Below, one piece after another: positions 7,704 to 15,692 of a stretch of 20,441 bases of DNA; the first letter of the stretch is position 1, and every line of letters begins with the position of its first letter. This DNA is from a bacterium. Its GTDB lineage: Bacteria > Chloroflexota > Dormibacteria > UBA8260 > Bog-877. A program made the translations under genes and the position numbers. The stretch spans positions 1-20,441 of the forward strand of contig JAKABA010000057.1 in assembly GCA_021802115.1 (NCBI GenBank), read 5' to 3'. The notes under the pieces were generated by a model that was not told the DNA's origin, made no database searches, and was given only the letters and a program-made list of their open reading frames with translations.

Positions 7704-9326
7704 ATGGCAGAGCAGGTCAGCGCGGGCGCCGGAGCCGGCGCGGGTCACCGCTACAAGAAGGACCTGGGCCTCTGGGCCGTGGTGTTCCTGGCGACCGGGG
7801 CCATCCTGGGACCGGCTGTCGGATTCACCCCGGTCTCGGTGCTGGGTCTGGCCGGGCCGGCCGGCATCCTCTCTTGGGTGATCGCCTTCCTGATGATCAT
7901 GGTCTTGGCGATGTCGTACGTAGAGCTGGGGACGATGTGGCCCCGTGCCGGAGGTGTCGCCTACTATCCGGCCCGCGCCAGCGGGCCCTTGGTGGGTGTC
8001 CTCAACGCCTGGGGCGCGTTCATCGGATACTCGCTGGCCGTGCCGTCGATCATCGTTGCCTTCGTCGAGTACCTCAGCTACTGGTTCCCTTCGCTGTACG
8101 CGAACGGGACGCTGACCTGGGCGGGCATCGGCCTCGCCTTCGTGGTGCTGCTTTCGATGCTGTTCATCAACAGCCTGCGAATCCGCTATATGGGCGAGAT
8201 CAACAACGCCCTCACGATCTTCACCATTCTCGGTCTGCTCATCATCGTCGTGGCCCTGCTGACCCATTTCCATCCGTCTAACTTCAGCAACTTCCATGGG
8301 CTGTTCCCATTCGGGGCCAGCGGTCTGCTGCTGGCGGTCTCCGCCACGGTCTATGGCTATGGTGGCTTCCGCCAACCGATCGACTACGCCGAGGAGGTGC
8401 GCGACCCAGGGAGGACAATTCCCAGGGCGGTCTTCCTGACCATGTTCATCGTGCTGGTCGTATTCGCCCTCGAGAGCTTTGCCTTTGCCGGCGCGATCAA
8501 CTGGCACGGAATGAAGCTGGCCAGCGGCGGCTGGGCGACTCTGACCGGGCTGCAGTTCCCATTCGTAACCGTCGCCAGCGGGGCCAACCTCGCCGTGATC
8601 GGCCTGCTCGCTGTCATCACCACCCTGATCGCCTCCTTCAAGGACGGCTACATATATTCGGGCGGCGCGGCCAGGGTGGGCCAGACCATGGCGCGGTATG
8701 ACAACTACCTGCCGCCCATCTTCGCCCGCCTCTCCATTCAGGGGATTCCCATGGTCTCCCTCGGACTGGTGCTGGTCGTGGTGGCGATCTACCTGGTGCT
8801 CCTGCCCGCGTTCTCCAGCCTGTTCCCGCTGGTCGCCAGCGCCCTGGTGCTCTCATACGCCCCGGGGCCGCTCGCCTGCGCCATCTTCCGCCGCCGCCAC
8901 CCGGACGAGCCCAGGCCCTACACCATGCCCTTCCTCAGCGTCCTCGGTCCGCTGGCATTTGTGGTGGCCAGCCTGATGGTGTACTGGTCTGGGTGGACGG
9001 CCATCCGGATCCTCATCCCCTCGGTTGTGGTCGGGGTGGTGCTGCTCGGCTTCTACCGCCAGACGCGGCCGATCACCCGCCGCGACCTGGTCTACGGAGC
9101 CTGGATGCCGGCCTACCTCGGAGTGATCGCTCTGATGTCGTTCCTGGGCGGCTCCGCCTTCGGGGGACGCAACGTGCTGCCGTTCCCGTCCGACTCCTTC
9201 ATCTTCGCGGTGGTCGCGCTGGCCTTCTACTACATCGGCTACTGGAGCGGCGTCCATTGGACGGGCACCTCGATCACCGAGGACGCCCATCAGGGCACGC
9301 TGGCGCCGGCGGGTGAATCTGCCTGA
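7704..9326 (+). CDS. APC-superfamily amino acid/amine permease
   Basis: 540 residues from ATG 7704, with GGGGAG about six bases upstream. The frame is open further upstream to 7323, but that part is not protein-like. The first helix carries TGAILGPAVG (31-40), matching the APC helix-1 unwound substrate site. Residues 218-241 (YGYGGFRQPIDYAEEVRDPG onward) match the conserved helix 6 and loop segment seen as AEEVxDPxRTIPRA in the family. About 12 to 14 membrane helices are visible. The family imports amino acids, polyamines or other amines with protons or by exchange. The neighbouring hydrolase, GS-like and aminotransferase genes suggest a nitrogenous catabolic substrate. It has its own promoter region and a strong hairpin after the stop, so it is probably transcribed alone. 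Confidence 0.93.
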   Translation: MAEQVSAGAGAGAGHRYKKDLGLWAVVFLATGAILGPAVGFTPVSVLGLAGPAGILSWVIAFLMIMVLAMSYVELGTMWPRAGGVAYYPARASGPLVGVLNAWGAFIGYSLAVPSIIVAFVEYLSYWFPSLYANGTLTWAGIGLAFVVLLSMLFINSLRIRYMGEINNALTIFTILGLLIIVVALLTHFHPSNFSNFHGLFPFGASGLLLAVSATVYGYGGFRQPIDYAEEVRDPGRTIPRAVFLTMFIVLVVFALESFAFAGAINWHGMKLASGGWATLTGLQFPFVTVASGANLAVIGLLAVITTLIASFKDGYIYSGGAARVGQTMARYDNYLPPIFARLSIQGIPMVSLGLVLVVVAIYLVLLPAFSSLFPLVASALVLSYAPGPLACAIFRRRHPDEPRPYTMPFLSVLGPLAFVVASLMVYWSGWTAIRILIPSVVVGVVLLGFYRQTRPITRRDLVYGAWMPAYLGVIALMSFLGGSAFGGRNVLPFPSDSFIFAVVALAFYYIGYWSGVHWTGTSITEDAHQGTLAPAGESA

Positions 9327-9331
9327 TCTTG

Positions 9332-9375
9332 GTGGCGGGCGGCGGTGGGGGCGAGAGTCCCAAGCCGCCCGCCAC
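9332..9375 (+). terminator. Long GC-rich hairpin after the permease gene
   Basis: GTGGCGGGCGGC (9332-9343) is perfectly complementary to GCCGCCCGCCAC (9364-9375), a 12-bp stem with a 20-base loop that can itself fold (GGG with CCC). It begins five bases after the permease stop codon. No T run follows, as is common in GC-rich actinobacterial-type terminators. Confidence 0.7.
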
Positions 9376-9419
9376 GCTGGCCGTCCGGCCCCGGTCCGGC
9401 GGCCGCGTGTGGATTCCTC

Positions 9420-9425
9420 TACGCT
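9420..9425 (+). promoter_or_regulatory. -10-like TACGCT ahead of PgdA-like gene
   Basis: A TAnnnT box ends nine bases before the ATG at 9435; GGAG (9426-9429) follows it and can serve as ribosome site. Transcription from here would give an almost leaderless message. It fits a separate transcript beginning after the permease terminator. Confidence 0.35.
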
Positions 9426-9434
9426 GGAGCTGGT

Positions 9435-10316
9435 ATGAGCAAGGACATCAAATGCGCCATCGGGGTCCACGTGGACGCGGTGGCCGGATGGCTGGGGTCC
9501 TATGGGGGCGAGAACTCTCCCTCGGACGTGCAGCGAGGCATGTTCGCCGGCGAGGTCGGGATTCCCCGGCTGCTGACCCTCTTCGCGAGGGCCGGGCTGA
9601 CCACCACCTGGTTCATCCCGGGCCACTCTCTGGAGACCTTTCCGGAGCAGGTTGAGCAGGTGGTCGCCGCAGGTCACGAGATCGGCGCCCACGGCTACTC
9701 GCACGAGAACCCCATCGCCATGACAGCGGCCCAGGAGGAGGCGGTCCTCGCTCGCAGCGTGGAGCTGATCACGCGCGCCAGCGGCCGCCCTCCCCGGGGC
9801 TACGTGGCGCCCTGGTGGGAGCTCTCGGACCGGACCGCTGACCTACTCCGTGAGCACGGATTCCGCTACGACAACAGCCAGGGCTACAACGACTTCTCTC
9901 CCTTCTACGCGCGGGTCGGCGACAGTTGGACCAAGGTGGACTTCGCCAAAGATGCCGACCAGTGGATGCGCCCGCTGCAGCGCGGGCGCCAGGTCGATCT
10001 GGTTGAGATCGCCGCCAACTGGTACCTCGACGATCTGCCCCCGATGATGTTCATCAAGCAGTCGCCCAACAGCCATGGTTTCGTCAACCCCCGGGACATC
10101 GAGCAGCTGTGGCGCGATCAGTTCGACTGGGTCTACCGGGAGCTGGATTACGCGGTATTCCCGCTCACCATTCACCCGGATGTGAGTGGTCGGCCCCAGG
10201 TGCTGCTGATGTTGGAGCGCCTGATCGCCTACATCAGTGGACATGACGGCGTGAGCTGGGTGACCATGGAGGAGGTGGCCGCCGACTTCCGGCGGCGCCA
10301 GCCATTCGTCCCCTGA
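9435..10316 (+). CDS. Polysaccharide deacetylase-fold hydrolase, HpPgdA/cyclic imide hydrolase type
   Basis: 293 residues from ATG 9435, with GGAG nearby. The sequence closely follows my recollection of Helicobacter pylori PgdA (HP0310) over its whole length: [78 protein letters not shown]. The metal ligands fall at Asp14, His86 and His90. There is no signal peptide, so it acts in the cytoplasm. Close relatives in this subfamily include cyclic imide hydrolases and allantoinase-like enzymes (PuuE) as well as the named peptidoglycan deacetylase. Set between an amine permease and GS-like and amidohydrolase genes, opening of a cyclic imide or amide ring is the more likely role. Specificity cannot be read from sequence. 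Confidence 0.9.
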   Translation: MSKDIKCAIGVHVDAVAGWLGSYGGENSPSDVQRGMFAGEVGIPRLLTLFARAGLTTTWFIPGHSLETFPEQVEQVVAAGHEIGAHGYSHENPIAMTAAQEEAVLARSVELITRASGRPPRGYVAPWWELSDRTADLLREHGFRYDNSQGYNDFSPFYARVGDSWTKVDFAKDADQWMRPLQRGRQVDLVEIAANWYLDDLPPMMFIKQSPNSHGFVNPRDIEQLWRDQFDWVYRELDYAVFPLTIHPDVSGRPQVLLMLERLIAYISGHDGVSWVTMEEVAADFRRRQPFVP

Positions 10317-10622
10317 GCGCGGGCGCGGAGGAACGGACGCCAGCGCGGGGCGCAGCAGTCTCCCCGGGGGTCGCCTGGCGAAGGTCAGAGGAGAGAGAGT
10401 CCCGACCACCGTGCGGTCTGGCATTGGTCCCGGCATGGGAGGGGCCCGCAGCAAAGCTCAAGGCGCTCACCCCGACCAGCGGCAAGCCCCTGCGGGCGGC
10501 CTGCCGCAGACAATAGGTGACGAAGAGAGCCCGCTCGACCGGACTCGCGGCAGCTCCCGGCGGTCGAAGATGCCCTGGGCGAATGCCCTGGACCGGCACA
10601 TATATATAAGGAGTGCGCCCTC
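10317..10622. other. Gap of about 300 bases with a 13-base direct repeat
   Basis: No gene seen. ATGCCCTGG occurs twice in direct repeat (10570-10578 and 10583-10591, period 13). It is followed by an AT island (10600-10609) that runs into the AAGGAG ribosome site (10608-10613) of the next gene. The repeat may be an activator or repressor site. I could not match the region to a known riboswitch. Confidence 0.4.
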
Positions 10623-11204
10623 ATGACAGCTCGGATCAGCCGTTTCCCGGTGCCCGCGCTCGATGACCTGCCCGAGGACCTTCGCGGGCGGATATCTGAG
10701 ATCGCGGCCAAGACCGGCTTCGTGCCCAACGTGTTCCTCGCGCTCGCTCATCGGCCGAGTGAGCTGCGGGCTTTCATCGCCTACCACGACGCCGTGATGG
10801 AGCGGGACGACGGTCTGAGCAAGGCCGAGAGGGAGATGATCGTGGTGGCGACCAGCGCCGCCCGGAGCTGCCCTTACTGCGTGGTCGCCCACGGGGCGAT
10901 CCTTCGGCTGAGACTGCACGACCCGATCGCTGCCGACCTAGTGGCCATCAACTACCGCTTGGCCGGGCTGAGCCCGAGGCATCGGGCGATGCTGGACTAT
11001 GCGGTCAAGCTCTCCTCGGCGCCCGAACAGGTGGGTGATGGGGACCTGGCCCAGCTGCGCGAGAGCGGCTTCAGCGAGGACGAGGTCTGGGACATCTCGG
11101 CCGTGGTGGCGCTCTTTGCGCTCGCCAACCGGATGGCCCTGGCTTTGGACATGCGCCCCAATCCGGAGTTCCACCTGATGGGGAGGGCGCCCCGGAAGGA
11201 TTGA
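10623..11204 (+). CDS. AhpD-like/carboxymuconolactone decarboxylase-family protein (peroxidase-related)
   Basis: 193 residues from ATG 10623; AAGGAG lies nine bases upstream. The active-site pattern is complete: Glu71 in SKAEREMIVV, then Cys83-x-x-Cys86 and His90 in SCPYCVVAHG, as in AhpD-type peroxidases. The length and the C-terminal half (YRLAGLSPRHRAMLDYAVKL) fit the 'uncharacterised peroxidase-related enzyme' branch. Such proteins reduce peroxides or have unknown redox roles in catabolic clusters. It converges on the amidohydrolase gene with only 18 bases between the stops, across a hairpin. A second, shorter CMD-family gene sits in the opposing operon, so the island has two members of this family. 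Confidence 0.9.
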   Translation: MTARISRFPVPALDDLPEDLRGRISEIAAKTGFVPNVFLALAHRPSELRAFIAYHDAVMERDDGLSKAEREMIVVATSAARSCPYCVVAHGAILRLRLHDPIAADLVAINYRLAGLSPRHRAMLDYAVKLSSAPEQVGDGDLAQLRESGFSEDEVWDISAVVALFALANRMALALDMRPNPEFHLMGRAPRKD

Positions 11205-11205
11205 T

Positions 11206-11221
11206 CGGGCATTGGAGCCCG
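11206..11221. terminator. Hairpin between convergent genes
   Basis: CGGGC (11206-11210) and GCCCG (11217-11221) with a 6-base loop fill the 18-base gap between the two converging stop codons. As a symmetric stem it could act in both directions. It is short and lacks T runs, so this is a modest claim. Confidence 0.4.
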
Positions 11222-11222
11222 G

Positions 11223-12320
11223 TCAGAACCGGTAGAGGCTCCTGGTGTTTCCGTCCATGATCGCCAGCTCCACCTCGTCCAGCCAGCTTGAGCGTGCACC
11301 CTGCCGGGCCCAGCGGTCGCGGACTGTTCGCCAGCCCTCTCGGATCAGGTGGGCTCCGAACCAGAATGTCTCCGGGTGGCCGTGGCCATCGGTGCCGCAG
11401 AGGACTCGGGACGTGGGGGCCAGCTCCAAAACCCGCTCCATCCGGTCCGCCACGGTGGCGACCGAGTAGAGGTTGAACATCGACAGCTCGGCATGCACAT
11501 TGGGCTTGGCCAGGGTCAGGTAGGCGAGCTCTTCGTGCCAGGGGTAGGAGCCGTGGATCAAAAGGACTGTGGCCGCCATCCCCTCCGCGGTTCGGAGCAA
11601 CTCCTCCAGCAGCAGGGGGTTGGCCTCCGCCAGCCGGATCTCGGAGTCGCCGAAGCCGGTGTGGATCTGGAACGGCAGGTGAAGCTCGGCCGCCCATCCC
11701 AGGGCTGAGCGCAGGGCGAGGTCGCGCAGAGCCTTCCCCCTGCGCCGGACCGGCAGGGCGGCCGACTCGCGCAGCGATGCCTCCGCCTTGGCGAGGGTGG
11801 CCCCGGGATCGACGGCGAGCCCGGTGCGGTAGGCGATTATCGTCTTGAAGCCGAAGTATCCTGAGCCGGGCGCGTCCCGCATCGCCTGCTCGACGGCCGC
11901 CAGCACCTCGGCCGCCCCGGCGCCGTCCGCGATCATCCGGTCGATCAGCGGTTCCAGCCGTAGGATCGGACGGACCGGGCACCCGATCATCTGAGCGAAG
12001 CTGGCGGCCTGGGCGGTGGTGGCATCCAGATTCCAGCCCGGGTCCAGCACCATCCCGGTGATGCCGCAGTCCGCGAACAGGCCGCGCACGTAGCCGTTCC
12101 AGTCGGAGCTGGCCCGGCCCCTGGCCTCGGGCACCTCCTCAACGGAGCACCCGAGGTAAGCCGCCAGGCGCACCCCCAGCAGCTCATGGCTGAGGCGCGA
12201 GGGCCCGCTCTGCTGGCGCGCGGCGCGGGAGGCATCGTCCGTCGCCAGCTCGACGTTGATGGCGGAGAGATCGAGGGCTCCGCCGGAGTCGGCTATGGGG
12301 TGGCCGTGGCTATCGATCAA
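11223..12320 (-). CDS. Amidohydrolase of the FluG/NodGS N-terminal type
   Basis: 365 residues. The start is TTG at 12320, with GAGG about nine bases upstream. The HxH metal motif follows at once (His5, His7 in IDSHGHP), so no later start is possible. Other likely metal and catalytic residues are Lys159 in YFGFKTIIAYRTGL, His220 in QIHTGFGDSE, His256 in LLIHGSYPWHEE and Asp311 in CGTDGHGHPE. These motifs and the ending GNTRSLYRF follow the amidohydrolase half of fungal FluG and plant NodGS, where it is fused to a glutamine-synthetase domain. It is last in the minus-strand operon, 44 bases after the CMD-family gene. A C-N bond hydrolase acting on a gamma-glutamyl or other amide is likely; the substrate is unknown. 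Confidence 0.88.
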   Translation of the reverse strand: MIDSHGHPIADSGGALDLSAINVELATDDASRAARQQSGPSRLSHELLGVRLAAYLGCSVEEVPEARGRASSDWNGYVRGLFADCGITGMVLDPGWNLDATTAQAASFAQMIGCPVRPILRLEPLIDRMIADGAGAAEVLAAVEQAMRDAPGSGYFGFKTIIAYRTGLAVDPGATLAKAEASLRESAALPVRRRGKALRDLALRSALGWAAELHLPFQIHTGFGDSEIRLAEANPLLLEELLRTAEGMAATVLLIHGSYPWHEELAYLTLAKPNVHAELSMFNLYSVATVADRMERVLELAPTSRVLCGTDGHGHPETFWFGAHLIREGWRTVRDRWARQGARSSWLDEVELAIMDGNTRSLYRF

Positions 12321-12364
12321 ATCTCGATCCTCGTGGACTGCGGCTGACGGTGTGCAGACGACGG

Positions 12365-12763
12365 CTAGGCGCGGGGGACCGGCGGCTCGTACTCGACCTT
12401 GAGGCCGGACGCGGTGGCGTTGGATCCGTTGAAGAAGTCGACTACCGCCATCAGCTCCACCAGCTCAGCATCACCGAAGCCCAGTGAGCGCAGCGCGTCG
12501 GTGTGGCTGGACAGGCAGTAGGAGCAATTGTTGGTGGCCGACACCGCGACCGCGATGATCTCCTTGGTGCGGCGGTCGAGTGAACCCTCGGCCATCACCG
12601 ACTTCAGCTTGTTCCAGGTCGAGGCGAGGTACTCGGGCCGGTGGGCTAGTGCCCTCCAGTAGTTCGGAACCTTGGCCAGGTTCCGGCTCGCCATGATCTC
12701 CTCGTACACCTCCTTGACCAGTCCTTCGGCCTCAGACTCCTCGATCAGTCTCACCAGTGCCAC
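12365..12763 (-). CDS. Carboxymuconolactone decarboxylase/AhpD-family protein
   Basis: 132 residues from GTG 12763, one base after the stop of the aminotransferase gene. The ribosome site GGGAGGG lies inside the end of that gene, which fixes the start. The redox motif is complete: Glu68 in RRTKEIIAVAV, Cys80-x-x-Cys83 and His87 in NNCSYCLSSH. Size fits the single-domain AhpD-like branch. The tight spacing indicates translational coupling with the aminotransferase. It may remove peroxide from an oxidase step or act on a pathway intermediate. It is a distant relative of the protein at 10623-11204. Confidence 0.9.
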   Translation of the reverse strand: MALVRLIEESEAEGLVKEVYEEIMASRNLAKVPNYWRALAHRPEYLASTWNKLKSVMAEGSLDRRTKEIIAVAVSATNNCSYCLSSHTDALRSLGFGDAELVELMAVVDFFNGSNATASGLKVEYEPPVPRA

Positions 12764-12764
12764 C

Positions 12765-13724
12765 TCAGTCCCTCCCAGCCAAAAGGCCACCCACGGCGGC
12801 CGGCACGGGGGTGCGCCAGGCGGCCATGTCCTCGACCTCGCCGCGAGCCACCTGCAGGTAGGCGCGCTGGAGCTGTTGGGTCAGGGGCCCGATCTCACCG
12901 TTGCCAATGATGCGCCCGTCGACTTGGGTGATCGGAGCCAGCTGCACGCCCGTTCCCGAAAGGAAGGCCTCGTCCGCTGAGAGCAGCTCGCTGCGGTCGA
13001 CCCGGCGCACCTCGAGGGGCCATCCCCGCTGGCGGACCAGCTCGATCACGCAATCCCTGGTGATGCCGACCAGCACATCGTCGGTGGCCTGCGGGGTGAT
13101 CACGGTTCCGCCCGCGACCAGGAATAGATTGGAGGAGGAGGCCTCGGCCACGTGGCCGTCACCGGTGAGCATGATCGCCTCGTCGAATCCTCTCGCCCGC
13201 GCCTCGTCGGAGGCCAGAGCGGCATTTATGTAGGCCCCCGTGGGCTTGGCCCGGGCGGGGATGGCGTTGTCGTCGATCCGCCGCCAGGCCGAGATCATCA
13301 CGTTGAGGCCCTTGCGGATGTCCAGGTAATCTCCGAAGGGCTGGGTGAAGACGCACAGGTCGGTGGCGATGCCGGAGAGGGTCACCTTGATGGTGCGCCC
13401 GGACTTGTAGAGGATGGGGCGGATGTAGACATCCTCCCGGTATCCGTTGCGGGCCAACAGCTCCAGGATGATCGATTCAATTCTGTCCTGGGTGAGGGTG
13501 GGGTCGGGCTCCAGGTGGAGGATGTGGGCGGAGCGAAGCAGCCGCTCCGCGTGCTCACGCAGGCGCAGCACGTAGAGCTGCTCCTTGACCGGGTTCCAAT
13601 AGGCGCGGATCCCCTCGAAGCAGCCGGTACCGTAGTTGAAGGCGTGGGTGGAGATGGGCACGCGGGCCTCGTCCTTGTCGACGAAGCCGCTCTCGAAGTA
13701 GACGATGTCTCCCGGGCTGCTCAT
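12765..13724 (-). CDS. Branched-chain-type aminotransferase (PLP fold class IV)
   Basis: 319 residues from ATG 13724, with GGGGAGG five bases upstream. Typical BCAT segments are present: THAFNYGTGCFEGIRAYW, REHAERLLRSAHIL, the PLP lysine Lys160 in RAKPTGAYINAAL, and Glu194 in HVAEASSSNLFLV. The length is standard for IlvE. The ATG overlaps the SDR stop by four bases (ATGA), so the two are translationally coupled. The family transfers amino groups between branched-chain (or related) amino acids and 2-oxoglutarate. Inside a catabolic-looking operon, rather than an ilv cluster, it may act on a pathway amino acid, so I give no gene symbol. Confidence 0.93.
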   Translation of the reverse strand: MSSPGDIVYFESGFVDKDEARVPISTHAFNYGTGCFEGIRAYWNPVKEQLYVLRLREHAERLLRSAHILHLEPDPTLTQDRIESIILELLARNGYREDVYIRPILYKSGRTIKVTLSGIATDLCVFTQPFGDYLDIRKGLNVMISAWRRIDDNAIPARAKPTGAYINAALASDEARARGFDEAIMLTGDGHVAEASSSNLFLVAGGTVITPQATDDVLVGITRDCVIELVRQRGWPLEVRRVDRSELLSADEAFLSGTGVQLAPITQVDGRIIGNGEIGPLTQQLQRAYLQVARGEVEDMAAWRTPVPAAVGGLLAGRD

Positions 13725-14500
13725 ATGTACCTCCCCATGCCGCCGGACACGTCGATGGACGCGCCCGTGATATAGCTCGCGTGCCGGCTGGCCAGGAAGG
13801 CGACCAGTCCGGCGACCTCGTCTGGTTCGCCGAATCGTCCCAGCGGAACCTCCGGCGCCGCGGTCCGCTCCAGGAACTCGGACTCGCTGAGCTCGGGAGC
13901 GCGGCGGCGATGGATGGCGGCCCACTGGGGTGTCCGCACCAAACCGATGTTGACCGAATTGACCAGGATCCGCTCGGGACCAAGCTCCATCGCGAGCGCC
14001 TTGTTGAAGGCCAGGCAGGCGGCCCTGTCCACCGTGGTCGCGAAGAAGTCCGGGTCGGGCTGGCGGCCGTAGATGGCGTTGACGTTGATGATCACGCCGC
14101 CGCCGGCGGCTCGCAGATGAGGCAGGGCGGCGCGGCTGCACCGGATCTGAGAGAACAGCTTGACATCGAGGTCGGCCTGGAAGTCGGCGTCGGTGAGGGT
14201 CTCGAACGTGCCTGGATGGGCACGCCCGGCATTGTTCACCAGGATGTCGAGGCCGCCAAACTCCTTTGCCGACCTGGCGATGAAGCCTTCCACATCGCCC
14301 GGAATGGTCACGTCAGCCACCTCAGCCCGTACCCGTCCCAGCTCTCCCAGCCGCTCAGCCGCGGTCGTAAGCTCGTCTTGGTGCCGCGAGCAGATGGCGA
14401 CGTCCGCGCCCTCCTGGAGCAGCAATCCCGCGATCGCATAGCCCAAGCCCTTGGAGCCGCCGGTAACGATGGCGCGGCGCCCTCCCAGGCCCAGGTCCAC
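13721..14500 (-). CDS. Short-chain dehydrogenase/reductase-like protein without the catalytic tetrad
   Basis: 259 residues from GTG 14500, six bases after the cupin stop, with GGAG upstream. The Rossmann nucleotide motif is intact (TGGSKGLG, residues 13-20), as are LVNNAG (87-92) and the C-terminal ITGASIDVSGGMGRYI. The classical Asn-Ser-Tyr-Lys tetrad is not. By alignment in mind, Asn becomes Lys114 (LDVKLFSQIR), Ser becomes Ala142 (NVNAIYG), Tyr becomes Thr155 and Lys becomes Arg159 (FATTVDRAACLAFNKAL). It should still bind NAD(P) but can hardly work as a normal SDR. It could use another mechanism, be a lyase/isomerase, or play a structural or sensing role. The reading frame is clean and coupled to the aminotransferase, so decay is unlikely. 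Confidence 0.88.
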   Translation of the reverse strand: MDLGLGGRRAIVTGGSKGLGYAIAGLLLQEGADVAICSRHQDELTTAAERLGELGRVRAEVADVTIPGDVEGFIARSAKEFGGLDILVNNAGRAHPGTFETLTDADFQADLDVKLFSQIRCSRAALPHLRAAGGGVIINVNAIYGRQPDPDFFATTVDRAACLAFNKALAMELGPERILVNSVNIGLVRTPQWAAIHRRRAPELSESEFLERTAAPEVPLGRFGEPDEVAGLVAFLASRHASYITGASIDVSGGMGRYI

Positions 14501-14506
14501 CTCGGC

Positions 14507-14929
14507 CTACTCCGACGCTCGCTGACGGGCGGCGCTCGCCAGGTCGAGCAGGGCCTGCCTGGGAGGGTTGAAGACGTCGAACTCAAGGCAGGCCCCGTCT
14601 TTGGTGCGGGCCCCGTGGGAAACGTTGGCGGGTACCACCGCGACCATGCCCGGAGTCAGCTGCCGGACCTCCCCATCGATCTCGAACTCCAGCTCACCTT
14701 CGACCACAAGGGTGATCTGCTCCTCGTCGTGGACGTGCACCGGCGCCTCGGTGTGGGGCTCGAAGTGGACCGCCATCAGCATGGTGCGCTCTCCGAGCAG
14801 GTATCGAAATTCCAGCCCGGGTACGAACTGAACTGGGTCCTCTCCCCTTTGCAGATCCACGAAGCGGCCGGGCGCGGTGGGAGGTCGACCGGAGCCAACC
14901 TGGCTGAAGTACTGGTCCGCAAGGCTCAT
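14507..14929 (-). CDS. Single-domain cupin protein (KdgF-like)
   Basis: 140 residues from ATG 14929 (an in-frame start eight codons upstream lacks support). Cupin motif 1 shows His65, His67 and Glu70 in APVHVHDEEQITLVVEGELEF. Motif 2 shows PGMVAVVPANVSHGA with His105, so a metal site is likely. Small KdgF-like cupins act in sugar-acid and other catabolic routes, and others are dioxygenases or isomerases; the reaction here is unknown. It is the first gene of the five-gene minus-strand operon and is read from the region shared with the Lrp-type regulator. Confidence 0.85.
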   Translation of the reverse strand: MSLADQYFSQVGSGRPPTAPGRFVDLQRGEDPVQFVPGLEFRYLLGERTMLMAVHFEPHTEAPVHVHDEEQITLVVEGELEFEIDGEVRQLTPGMVAVVPANVSHGARTKDGACLEFDVFNPPRQALLDLASAARQRASE

Positions 14930-15013
14930 CCTGTTTCGCCCCTTCTTTTCCACAGATCGGTTAGATCCAGCGCAGCGGCTCGGGCCCGCGTTTGGCCGGT
15001 CGTCATGGATAGC

Positions 15014-15039
15014 TTGACTATAGCATCAGCAGCTATGAT
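15014..15039. promoter_or_regulatory. Shared divergent control region with dyad
   Basis: On the plus strand TTGACT (15014-15019) and TATGAT (15034-15039) are good boxes but only 14 bases apart. On the minus strand TATAGT (15022-15017) is a -10 candidate for the cupin operon. Between them ATAGC (15020-15024) and GCTAT (15032-15036) form a dyad with centre near 15028. The adjacent Lrp/AsnC-type regulator probably binds here and controls both directions; that is inference from position. Confidence 0.5.
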
Positions 15040-15074
15040 GTGATGGTGAGCAGCCGCCCATACCATTGCAAGTG

Positions 15075-15692
15075 ATGGCCAAGCCAAGTGCGCGCCTTAC
15101 TAATGACAACCGTGGGCTCGCGTCCCCGGGTCCGGAGCAGCCGCCCCCCCACGCAGTTGACGCCACCGACCTTGCGATCCTGGTCCACCTCCTGCGCGAC
15201 GCCCGGGTCTCGGTGCGAAAGATCGCGGCGGCGGTGGGGATGTCCGCCCCCGCCGTGACCGAGCGGATTGCGCGGCTCGACCGCAGCGCGATCATCCGCG
15301 GCTATCGGGCCGAGGTCGACTGGGCGAAGCTCGGCTACGCCGTGATCGCCTACGTGTTGGTCACCGGGGTGCAGGGCTGGGAGCAGACCGAGACGGTGGA
15401 GGCGCTGCGGAGCCTCTTGGAGGTGGAGGATGTGACGGTGGTCACCGGCGCCTCGGACCTGCTGGTGCGGGTCCGGGTCCGCGACCAGCAGCATCTGCGC
15501 GAGTGCCTCTTCGATCGCCTCTGGAAAGTTCCTGGCGTGCACCGGACCGAGACCGTGCTCTGCCTGACCGACCCCGGTCCGAGAACCTTCGACCTGCATC
15601 TGGCGGAGGCCATGCTGGCAGCGTCGAGAGGGGATCGAGCCGCGCAAACAGTTCCGGAGCCAGGCCGTCGGCCCTCCAAGAGGTCCAAGTGA
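15075..15692 (+). CDS. Lrp/AsnC-family transcriptional regulator
   Basis: 205 residues from ATG 15075; GTG 15072 and TTG 15066 in the same frame are alternatives and no strong ribosome site decides. The N-terminal helix-turn-helix is clear (ATDLAILVHLLRDARVSVRK, then MSAPAVTERIARLD, about residues 30-70). A RAM-type ligand-binding domain follows (VLVTGVQ, VTVVTGASDLLVRVRV). Compared with classical members it has about 28 extra N-terminal residues and a basic C-terminal tail (PGRRPSKRSK). The family senses amino acids or related metabolites. It is divergent to the cupin operon and its stop overlaps the next ATG by one base (TGATG), so it is co-translated with the amidotransferase gene and likely regulates both operons. 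Confidence 0.92.
   Translation: MAKPSARLTNDNRGLASPGPEQPPPHAVDATDLAILVHLLRDARVSVRKIAAAVGMSAPAVTERIARLDRSAIIRGYRAEVDWAKLGYAVIAYVLVTGVQGWEQTETVEALRSLLEVEDVTVVTGASDLLVRVRVRDQQHLRECLFDRLWKVPGVHRTETVLCLTDPGPRTFDLHLAEAMLAASRGDRAAQTVPEPGRRPSKRSK

Noticed and set aside
10600..10609. TATATATAA as a -10 promoter box
   Set aside because: Transcription from it would begin inside the ribosome site used by the gene at 10623, so it is more likely leader sequence.
13781..15043. Plus-strand open frame of 420 codons
   Set aside because: Shadow of the SDR and cupin genes on the minus strand, which have clear family motifs and ribosome sites.
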